Source: Dipteris shenzhenensis (Eukaryota > Polypodiophyta > Polypodiopsida > Gleicheniales). From it: a DNA stretch of 64,000 bases. The notes below the pieces were generated by a model. That model was given only the letters and a program-made list of their open reading frames with translations, was not told the DNA's origin and did no database searches. The stretch is taken from assembly GCA_047967505.1 (NCBI GenBank), contig CM106539.1; one strand, written 5' to 3'. The position numbers were made by a program, and so were the translations under genes. Positions 55,799 through 64,000 of the stretch are shown here, piece by piece (position 1 is the first letter of the stretch; each line of letters begins with the position of its first letter).

Positions 55799-56437
55799 AT
55801 ATGCATGAAAAGAAAGCAAGCTTAGGAAGATGTAGAAAAGTAAAGAATGAAGATGTTATGCTAAAAGCAAGTGATCTACATGTTGCAAATGCAGTTCTAT
55901 GCATTACATTAACTTACTTGACATCAAGGGATGTAGAGAATAGGTGTGGCAAATGAGAGGGAGCAAAAGAAATGAATACCTACTCACGAGGCTCTCTTGC
56001 TTTCTGGTAAATGACACAAAAAAGCAAAGTTTTGGACAATAGATAAAGCCTCGTATAAATGAAAAAAGTATTTGCAATAATGCATATCGCATTACTACAT
56101 GATTATCACATGGCACATACTAGGATTTGGATAATGAAGCAAAGTATGGAGTAAAATTTAACATTCATGGAAACACAGGAAAGCCCAAAAGAAGAGCCTC
56201 AACGGTCTCCACAGCAACAACAATTTTAAAAGACTACACTCATGAAAATGCTTTATCTCAACTCCATCTATCTGAAATGCATCTTCCAATAGGTTTGTCA
56301 AAAAAATAAGTATTTAAGTCTATTAAGTCTATTGGAGAAATACAAAGGTAAAGAGGGCATGCTCCGACATCTTTTCACAATTTGTATAGTCTTTGGAAGA
56401 AGAGATTTAGACATGTTAAAATCCCAAAGAGGCAAAA
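55799..56437. other. Unassigned region
   Basis: No recognisable gene or repeat. The sequence is AT-rich with only short ORFs, and leads into the broken gene at 56438. Confidence 0.3.
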
Positions 56438-58076
56438 AATGTCAACGTGCAATGATTGTGATGATCTAAAGTGAGCACTTGAGAGTGCAACATCTCCAAA
56501 ACAAAGAGAATCATACAAAAAAAAAAGAGAATTTCATCATGGACTTGTTTGGCATTCTAGACTAAAATATGTATTTTGGAAGGAGCAAGCTATTTCTCAT
56601 CCAAATGAGTACAAGTGTGTTATTAATATAGTAGATGGCATGGATCAAAACACAACAACATTACCTCGATTCATTAATACTCCACCTAAGCTACAAGGAA
56701 AATACTTTTTAAAGACATGTCTATGTGGAGTGTTAGTGCATGGATTTTAGTTTTTTGCAAACATATGGATTGATTCCTTGCACCTACATGATAGCAATCA
56801 ACTTGTAACGTCCATTATGAAAGCAATTCATAGTGTACATGCAGAAAAAGGTCTCCTACTAGCAAATTTGAGAATACAAGCAGAAAATTGTGGACGAGAG
56901 AATAAGAATGTACACTTTTTTGCATTTTGCTCAATGCTAATCGCTCATCGAATCTTTAATGATATTGAAGTTGTGTTTTTCTTGGTTGGACACACACATG
57001 AGGACATTTGATAAGGTTTTTAGCATAGTCTCAAGAGAGCTAAAACACAAGGACATGGAGACGATGGATGACTCGATAAGAAAATGTGGGAGGCAAGTTG
57101 GTGGCTGCAAGGAAGGTACATTATGCTCCATGGTCAAAAGGATGTATGATTGGAAGAGCTTTATTCTACCTTTCATACAAAAAGGTGGCGATGCCCTGAT
57201 TGGTCATAGCACTCCACACTACTTTCACTTTTTCTTAAAGGATGAAAAACCAGTGATGCAGTGGCAACACTATTCTCATGATACAACAAGGGAACCCAAA
57301 GAACCATACTGTCACTTAACTTCAATTCTGAGCAAATAAATATATCGAATATGGGACCCTATAAAAGAATTAAGCGAGAAATCCAAAGGTGAAATAAAAG
57401 GCTTAAAATCTTTTATTACATACAAAGAGGAAATGCTTCATAGGTTTCTTGATTGGAAGACCTCTTGGAAGGAACACATTGTTCTTGTAATTAAGAAGAC
57501 CTATCAATTGATAAATGACCCTAAGAAAATGCGAGAAGATGATGTTAAAGCAAAACGGCCTTTATTTTGGTCAAATGTTGGTAACGACTTGCGCCCAGCA
57601 TTTGATCTCTTTAAAAATGAGTTTGATACGCTACTCCCACATCCATATTGTGGACTGAAGAGGAGAGAGTTTATGCAAAAAGTAGACATAGATGTCCATT
57701 GTTTTGTTGCAGTTCAACCATCAGACGATGAACATGAGAATGTGAAGTTTTGGGTTGCAAAAGTGGTGGATGTGAGCATGGATGACCAGCGGAAAGTTGC
57801 AACATTTGCAACATTATGGTATGAGCCAAGGGGTAGGAAGGAGAAATAGGGTAACAATACACTGTATACCGGTTGCCTAAAAAAGGAATGGGTCCCAAAC
57901 CATAAAGTAGATAGTCATAGTATCCTAGAAATCAAGGACAAAGACCATGGCCTCACTTGTGATGGTGAGTGGAGGATAGATGTCTCATTTGCCCCATGGC
58001 TTTCATGGAAAATGAAAATATGGGTGTTGAAAATGCTAGAAAGAGGGTTCACTCCTTTGAATGCAAGTATGGGATG
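56438..58076 (+). pseudogene. Broken gene with RENKN and GHTHED motifs (DUF7869-like)
   Basis: One plus-strand reading frame from the ATG at 56438 to 57011, with in-frame TGA (about 56471) and TAG (about 56747), then a one-base frame change at about 57008, then a frame to 57849 with an in-frame TAA (57337-57339), and a further open stretch to about 58076 after the TAG at 57847. Motifs in order: CGREN plus KNVHFFAF, HRIFNDIEVVFFLVGHTHED, then FDKVFSIVSREL, a basic middle and FWVAKVVDVSMDD. These recall a family in plants and animals now called DUF7869 (from memory), with function unknown and probably transposon-linked. The first half of the family is missing or unrecognised. Confidence 0.6.
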
Positions 58077-58077
58077 A

Positions 58078-58400
58078 ACACATACGAGAATTCCAGTAGC
58101 ACATGCAAAGCAGTCCAAGTTTGAGATGATTTCTTGATGATTCATGATATTCTCAACATTGCCAAGAAGCTAGATCCTATTGCTTTCCAGTATCATGAAG
58201 AGAACGTGGTAAATGTGAGGATTTTGGACACAAAGAATGCAGAGTCCATGTTCATTTACAATGAGCAAGATACTACCAATGAAAGGTGATTCACCTTGGG
58301 CATTCAAACATTTGGCAATTGGGCATGTTGAACACATATGGAAATGGCCTCCTCATTGTGATGGATGAAACCTTTGGAACTACTTGGTACCCCACAAGGG
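58078..58400 (+). pseudogene. MULE transposase / SWIM-type protein remnant
   Basis: Plus-strand fragments in shifting frames: LNIAKKLDPIAFQYHEENVV, NAESMFIYNEQDTTNER, FTLGIQTFGNW, and in another frame YGNGLLIVMDETFGTTWY. The order resembles the stretch before and at the first catalytic Asp of MULE-derived SWIM zinc-finger proteins (family pattern LGIQTEWQ then MDATFGTN, from memory). At least two frame changes occur. It abuts the DUF7869-like gene on the same strand. Beyond 58480 there is one further open piece (LLEWVERLLKMCLEHIFKS, about 58565-58670) that could be its continuation. Confidence 0.4.
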
Positions 58401-58670
58401 AACAATGATTTATAAGATAAAAGAAGCGAGAAGGCGGTAAATACTTCACACAAAAACCACTTGCTACACTACTATTCACAATGAGTCCTTGGATTATGTG
58501 CAGTGCATGATCTCTGATTTAAGGGCATTGTTCATGATTCTGTGACACTCAAATAACCTGTGGGAGATCTGTTAGAATGGGTGGAGAGGCTTTTAAAAAT
58601 GTGTCTCGAACATATCTTCAAAAGTTTGGATGTGGTGACCATTAAGATTTTGGACACATATATAGCCACA

Positions 58671-59189
58671 TAATGTGAAGAAATAAAGGCCCTTGATTTA
58701 AGTCAAACACAATTTCTAATCAGATCCGTTTGATGATTCATTGCAAAGGCAAATTTGAGTTATTGAAAAGGCTGCATGACAGACTCCTTTGAACAAAGAC
58801 TCATCGAGAGTAATATTTCTTGTAAACATGTGACAATGTAAATTTGCAAGCATAGCTATTACTATTTTTGGAGCACAAAAGAGTCTTCCATGTCTCTTGC
58901 CTATTCTAACCTTTGAAACTTCAAGAGTGTTATAGTTTTCTACATTAAATTTTAAGTGTGTTCTTTTGGATTAAATTATATTAATAAGTCTTTATTTGTA
59001 AGTCATTTTTCATGGATTTAAATTAACTCATGATTTTTTTAAAACATGAATAGGATTGTTAAAAAAACAAAGACTTTTAGAGAAGGGGTCAAAATATACT
59101 TCACTCTCTTTTGCACAGACTCTCTCTCTCTCCCAACCCTCCATATCGCTTTCTTTTGTACTCTCCCCTCTCTCAAACTCCACTATCCC
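58671..59189. other. Unassigned AT-rich region
   Basis: No ORF or repeat of note to 59100; then a CT-rich stretch (TCTCTCTC) begins that leads into the minisatellite. Confidence 0.3.
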
Positions 59190-59445
59190 TATTTCTCTCT
59201 CTCACTCCAGCTCTTTTTCCCGCCACCCCCCCTTCCATCCTAGTCCTTCTCAGTAACTTGTATTCTTTTATCCTAGTCCTTCCACAAACACTCTCTTCTT
59301 TCATCCATCCTAGTAAATTGTATTCTTCTATCCTAGTTCTTCCACAAACACTCTCTTCTTTCATCCATCCTAGTGCTTCTCATTAACTTGTATTCTTCCA
59401 TCCTAGTCCTTCCACAAACACTCTCTTCTTTCTTCCATCCTAGTC
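59190..59445. repeat. CT-rich minisatellite, ~66-77 bp unit, about three copies
   Basis: The block CATCCTAGT-(CTTCTCAGTAA)-CTTGTATTCTT-CTATCCTAGTCCTTCC-ACAAACACTCTCTTC recurs from about 59233, 59305 and 59371. A TC-rich stretch precedes it from 59110. Confidence 0.75.
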
Positions 59446-59475
59446 CATCTCTCTTTCTTTATCATCTCCCCACCC

Positions 59476-59778
59476 ATGGATGTCCTTGGCATTGTCGAAG
59501 ACGTGGAGTTTGGAATTAAGAGTCTCAAAGAATGGATTGTTGACCAAGGAGCACAGAGAGAGGTCAGAATTCGACAAGGTTCTCCATTGACACAGATGGA
59601 GAGAGAGGAATTTGATGCAGAGAGGCACGCAGAGAGGGAGGATACTCTCAAGATAGCAGAGAGTGAAAGACTTTTAAGACATGTTATAAAAGCACGACAA
59701 GATCTCTTAGACTTATTAACCTTTGTTATCGCAGCTCTTGTCATGGGCGATTTGATGTGGATGCTGAGAGAACAATAA
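59476..59778 (+). CDS. Possible small membrane-protein gene, unrecognised
   Basis: A 100-codon ORF, MDVLGIVEDVEFGIKSLKEW onward. It has an amphipathic acidic/basic helical stretch (REVRIRQGSPLTQMEREEFD, AERHAEREDTLKIAESERLL) and ends in a likely membrane helix (LLTFVIAALVMGDLMWML). It starts 30 bases after a CT-rich tract of the type seen in plant core promoters and 5' leaders. Downstream, an in-line stretch keeps coding-like composition to about 59930. It could be a real small gene, an exon, or chance. I do not recognise it. Confidence 0.35.
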   Translation: MDVLGIVEDVEFGIKSLKEWIVDQGAQREVRIRQGSPLTQMEREEFDAERHAEREDTLKIAESERLLRHVIKARQDLLDLLTFVIAALVMGDLMWMLREQ

Positions 59779-60121
59779 GAGCCTCACTGAGAAATTATCA
59801 AGAAACGGTCTGTGACTGCATAAATTTCTTTCTTGCATGTAAATATATTGAGGATACAGATGTGGAGGCAGTGGAGGATTGGGTTATTGAGAAGATAAGA
59901 GAGACCAAGATGAGATCTTCTAGGATGAGCTAATGTAAGGTGTTTTTTGACACCATATGGATTTGAGTTATATGATCTACTTCTTGTACAAATGTGTCAT
60001 GCTTTTTTTTAAATGTACTCTAGCTTTAATAACATGTCATGCCATTTTTGTGGTGTTGTTCCTTGGAGCTGTTGTACTCTTTAGCCATCTTGGCAAGCTC
60101 TGCATGTGCAGTAGCTAGCTC
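59779..60121. other. Unassigned spacer
   Basis: Contains a short plus-strand continuation (GAGGATACAGATGTGGAGGC) to about 59932 with coding-like composition, then AT-rich DNA. No feature I can name. Confidence 0.3.
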
Positions 60122-61307
60122 CTACTCAAGTTCTGTCTGTTTGAGAAGTAAACTATTTGTTGCCTCTTGCTCTCTCTGTAATTCTTGCACTTGCTTTTGC
60201 AATTCCCGGTTCTTTTTTCTTTGCTGATCATAGTAGTCCTTCAATGTGATTAAGGCATGGTCTACCTCTATTGTGGACACCTCCTCATGTGTTCTCTTTG
60301 CCAGTGCATCTGATAATGGGGTCTCCGAAAGAACAGTTAGTTTGCATAGTGGTGAGAAACCACCTACCGGGCTATGTGGAGGTGAGTTGAGTAGGATCCT
60401 TGGGAGGTCATGCTGCACCCATGTGTGTTTCGCACCTATCTTTGCTCTTGGATTTAGCTTAATCTTCCTTGTTGCTGGCTTTTGTGATATGCTTGGGAGC
60501 TCTGCTTCTTTGGCAATGGGAGTATCCCATAACGATTCTACGAGTGATGTGCCATACACCGCTTGCATGCTCTCTTCATGCGAATAGTTGTACCAAGGCA
60601 TCTTTTACTAGATCCAGGTTGTGCCTGCCCTCTTGCTTTGTATCTGGGCCATGTTGCATTTTTGTCCTTTGCTCCCAATATTGGATACTCACGAGGCTTC
60701 TTAGTTGAACCCCGGGCTGTGCTTGCCCTCTTGATTTGTATCTGGGCTATGTTACATTTTTTTCCTTTGCTCCTGATATTGGATACTCACATGAGGCTTC
60801 TCAATTGAACCCTCTGCTGCAAATTCAAATAGAGTGGTGATGATGGGTGAAATCTTCGAGTGGGCATTTGTTGATGTTAAGTCCTTCTTCACAATCTCGC
60901 TCATGACCCTTGAATGCAGGATATCAGCCCAACTAATTCTGGTCCCCTTTTCTACTGCTCTGAGCAAGGCATATGAGTCACGACTCATGGTATTGGTTTC
61001 GATCAACAATTGCATTCTTTCCAAATACCATATTAACTGCACCCTTCTCCCGCTATCTTGCACATTATTGACAATAAAATACTTTTTGGCACGGACTGAA
61101 CCCTTGCTACATCTCTTGATCACTATCTTTTTTATATGTGACCTCCTCCCTTATCAACGGTAATTGAAAGACTTTAGCAATGACTTTGAGGGTAACCATC
61201 AAGATATCTATCAACTTACCTCCCATTTTTTGGAAATGCTCATACTTTCTGAGAGCATTGGGTGAGGATTTCCAAGCCGCCCAGGGCAGTGTTGCATAGT
61301 TTAGCAA
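60122..61307 (-). pseudogene. Decayed minus-strand gene, transposon-protein-like with coiled coil
   Basis: Three ORFs: 61307-61107, 61123-60752 (shifted by one base at an A6 run near 61125) and 60601-60122 (same frame as the second). Motifs: MLNYATLPWAAWKSSPNALR, WYLERMQLLIETNTMSRDSY, RAVEKGTRISWADILHSRVM, then a basic region and a heptad-rich C-terminus (YDQQRKKNRELQKQVQELQ). The pattern of the second ORF vaguely recalls the "putative plant transposon protein" domain found beside retroelements; this is a weak guess. The link is broken by stops at 60752 and by a duplicated segment (60611-60808). Confidence 0.35.
60611..60808. repeat. ~98-bp tandem duplication within the decayed gene
   Basis: GTGCCTGCCCTCTTGCTTTG onward (about 60620) is repeated about 98 bases later with roughly 85-90% identity (CTTGCCCTCTTGATTTG, ATTGGATACTCACATGAGGC). 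It shifts the reading frame of the gene it lies in. Confidence 0.75.
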
Positions 61308-62541
61308 GCCAATCCTCTTCAGCCTTTTAGTTCTTTTGCACGAGGAAGGTAGCTGTAATTATTTGCTTCTTCAATGCTGGCTATGGTGTCTCATAGTCGC
61401 TCTCTATATCTTCGTTCGCTTTTTCCATGATGGTTTTCTCTATAGCAGGGCTCTAGTGTGGGCTTTCTCATGCGGGGGTCATCGACTTCTTCTTGGGAGC
61501 CATGTCCAAGTCGAGGAGAGCAGTAGAGATGAGGAGGTCGAGGGATGGCTATTGAGGTGGAGAAGAGATCGGGGTTATGGGGCGGGCCTTACATTTTGGT
61601 GCCATATGTACTACTTCGTGTGGCGTAGAGCTTGCAGGAACTAGCATTTTCTAGTAGATCTTTGTGGAGCTTGCTTGTTGTCGACTCTGTAGTCGAAGTC
61701 GGTGATTGGGGGAGAGTTGCATCGAGGATTATGAGAGTCCTTGTGGATTACGTCGGTGTCATTTGTAAGTGTCATGATTGGCCGCGCCAAGACTAGAGCT
61801 TCACATGAAAGTGGGGAATCAGCCACATAGTGTGGAGGGTGAGGTCGTATGCTCGCATTCTGAGGCAAGAGTATGGTGAATCTCGCGAATAGTGCATCGG
61901 ATGGGACGAAATTGCCTTGGCAGTGGATAGTTGATGTGCGATAGTCGGGGGTGCAGATGGTTGACTGGAGCTGAGGCGAAGTCGGATGCTTGGCGATGTG
62001 CGCACCTTTAGTCGAAAGAGGGGCAGACGCGAGTCGGCCCTCGTATGTGTCGAGCAAACGTGACACGTTGCCTTAGGATCAAACAGACTTCGACCAGAAA
62101 AATTGTGGTGGAGCGCCTCCGGACGTGAGTCGGATAAATCCAACTAAGCCGGATGTGCTGTCGGATGCTTGTCGGAATGTGCCCGTCCTAGTTGGACGCA
62201 TGCCAGATACCAGTCGGACTGCATGGTCTAGGGAGTCGGACTGCTACTTTGATCACATATGGATTTTGTGTATGTTCCAGATCTCTTGTGATGACATTAT
62301 AATTAACCCCTTGTTTGCCAAGATAAAATAAAATTACCTGAGTATATATTTTGTTGCTTTGTAGTTGGTTTGAGTGTCCTGTCGGGCGAGCTATCGCTTG
62401 ATGTCGGAGTTGTTCTATCAGGGTGGTGGAGAGATGTCTACTATTGCTGCTGCTGATTTTGTAGTAATCTTTGTTGCTGCTGACTTGCATACTACTCTTT
62501 AGTTGATGCTCTTGCTTTCTTCCATCTGTCGGTCATTCCAA
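61308..62541. other. Unassigned GC-richer region
   Basis: Overlapping ORFs of 60-140 codons on both strands (e.g. minus 62066-61641) with no recognisable motif; more GC and CpG than the flanks. GTCGGA words are frequent between 61990 and 62240. I see nothing I can name. Confidence 0.3.
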
Positions 62542-62868
62542 TCAGGGGGTTGTAAAATTTAGCCACTGCCACTGTCGTGCACTCACAAATACATAAGTTG
62601 CAATATTTGGTGCAAGTGCCCTTTGCAGGAGTTCTTGTGTAGGATTGGGCAACATCTGTTTTTGTAATTCAGCTTGTGCTTCATGCAGTTCCCTGCTATG
62701 TAATGAATTGTCTGAGGAGATTGTGCCACTTGGAATATAATCAGAGTCGTGTAGAATGTTGTTTGGATCTTCCATTTGTGATGAAGTGTCTACCCGACTT
62801 CTATTTCGTGTGAAGTATGCAATACCAATGTGACATGGAGAGATATCTTCCTTAGGCCTATTTGACAT
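62542..62868 (-). other. Unrecognised 108-codon ORF
   Basis: Minus strand, MSNRPKEDISPCHIGIAYFT onward, with a polar middle (HSRELHEAQAELQKQMLPNP). It may be an upstream part of the decayed gene at 60122-61307, with which it shares strand; no domain seen. Confidence 0.25.
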
Positions 62869-62999
62869 GGACTGTGCTTCCCATGAAATAAATGGAGAAA
62901 GTTTTACTCACTGGATTTCAATCAATTGATTGTTCTTGAGTTTGAAGCCTCGAATGTTGCTCTGCCTATTGCGACTCCATGTTGTTGTGGGATTGTAGT
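62869..62999. other. Short unassigned spacer
   Basis: Nothing recognised. Confidence 0.3.
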
Positions 63000-63316
63000 T
63001 GTTGTAGTTGCTTGTCATTGTCTTTAATGTTGCCTGTTGCCCATCGTTTATCCGTTGGTAATCCAACTATTGTTGTCTTGATTTGTTGTCGTCTATGTTG
63101 GTCTTCTTTTCACTGGTAATCCGACTACTATTGTCTTGATTTGTTGTTGTCTGTTGTTGGTCTTCTTTCCGCCAATAATCTAACTATTGTTATCTTGATT
63201 TGTTGTGATCTGGTGTTGGTCTTCTTTCTGCCGATAATCCGACTGCTGTTGTCTTGATTTGTTGTTGTCTGTTGTTGGTCTTCTTTCTGCCAGTAATCTG
63301 ACTGTTGTTGTCCGCC
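63000..63316. repeat. ~59-60 bp minisatellite, four good copies plus one diverged
   Basis: Units of the form ATCCGACTGCTGTTGTCTTG-ATTTGTTGTTGTCTG-TTGTTGGTCTTCTTTCTGCC begin at about 63060, 63119, 63178 and 63237, with a partial fifth at 63297. A more diverged unit precedes them from about 63000. TTG/TTGT trinucleotides dominate. Confidence 0.85.
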
Positions 63317-64000
63317 GAATTTTGTATTGATGCAGTCTAGCTGGTTTGGCTGTAGCTTGCCTCCATGGTTGTTTGCATCTGGCTATTCAATGTGAATGAA
63401 TTGTATGCGGCTTTTGTAGTAATACAAACTACATAGATTTGGTGTGTGAACTATGAATGACCGTTCTCGCTCCAGCCTCGCTACCGTATTTGGTTGGGCT
63501 ATGGGTTTGTTTGTATGAGTGGCGTACTCGCAAGAGAATATTATCTAGTAAATTTGTTTCTTCTTCGACTTGCTTTTGTGTATGTGGAGTTATTGCTTTG
63601 CTATCTTTGCTATTGATATTAGTGTGAAGCAGCGCGAACCAGAGACTCTAGGAATGAACGATGTGAGGATTGCCAAATGTGTTTAGGGTGTATTCAGCTA
63701 ATGAAAACACAGAACACATGTCAACTCAAATGCAACAGGTGCAAGGAGTTGGATAAGAGACTGTCAGGAGCCGGATTGTATGTAGACTGAACTAAACAAC
63801 AAAAGAACAGTAGAGAACTTGTGAATTTGCAAAAACGGATATTTTGTATTATGCTTCAGCATAGATAAACAACAATTGAACTTCAAAATGGGTTGTTATA
63901 GGACTTTTATAGTAGTCCAGATCCCTTCCAACTGTTATGAGTCTGCAGTCAGTTATATCTTTTAGTAACAGCCCTTGTTACAAAACATCATACTATTGCA
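63317..64000. other. Unassigned region at the window edge
   Basis: No ORF of note, no repeat and no motif recognised; AT-rich. Confidence 0.3.

Noticed and set aside
61641-62143. Two overlapping minus-strand ORFs of 116-141 codons
   Set aside because: Both are open only because of GC-richer composition and lack motifs or support.

Overview
This window is nuclear DNA of a land plant and consists almost entirely of transposable elements. I see no bacterial-style operons and no intact host gene that I can name. The evidence for a plant is several Ty1/copia elements primed by initiator-Met tRNA (TGGTATCAGAGC just inside the LTRs), Ty3/gypsy polyproteins, a plant-type LINE with the C-terminal zf-RVT domain, and a ~180-bp satellite array. 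The presence of a RENKN/GHTHED protein family, known to me mainly from non-seed plants and animals, hints at a fern, lycophyte or other non-flowering plant; that is inference only.

Layout. (1) 1-13.2 kb: a decayed minus-strand Ty3/gypsy element (G1: gag, protease, RT, RNase H, integrase, probable 3' LTR at 1080-2093), split inside the integrase region by a complete 5.9-kb copia element A (3112-9025, TSD ATAAT). Upstream of the G1 gag, on the same strand, lies a second RNase H domain plus a small CCHC ORF. (2) 13.9-20.9 kb: a probable solo LTR, then plus-strand copia family B: the 3' end of one copy (B1) whose LTR was split by a full copy of the same family (B2, 14908-20353), then a stray partial LTR. 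(3) 20.9-24.95 kb: about 19-20 monomers of a ~181-bp satellite, each carrying a long dyad symmetry, with two short transposon-like insertions. (4) 24.95-28.7 kb: a 5'-truncated family-B copy (B3). (5) 28.7-31.2 kb: unrecognised minus-strand ORFs and a short minisatellite. (6) 31.2-53.1 kb: one minus-strand Ty3/gypsy element (G2) cut by three separate copia insertions, each with its own 5-bp target duplication: C (31871-39037, TSD AATGT), D (40477-46034, TSD TGGCT) and E (47290-52890, TSD CCACT/TCACT). (7) 53.1-64 kb: the 3' part of a LINE, a broken gene with RENKN and GHTHED motifs, a MULE/SWIM-like remnant, a small possible membrane-protein ORF, a decayed transposon-like protein gene and several minisatellites.

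LTR comparisons by eye order the insertions. C has no difference in 257 bp; A has about 4%, B2 about 4%, D about 6% and E about 8%. Every polyprotein contains nonsense codons or frameshifts. Many stops are TAG or TAA where a sister copy or the family has CAG, CAA or TGG, as expected from decay of methylated cytosines. The most unusual items are the satellite with a conserved dyad, the 29-site TGACGTGG array in the leader of the young element C, and the extra RNase H upstream of the G1 gag.
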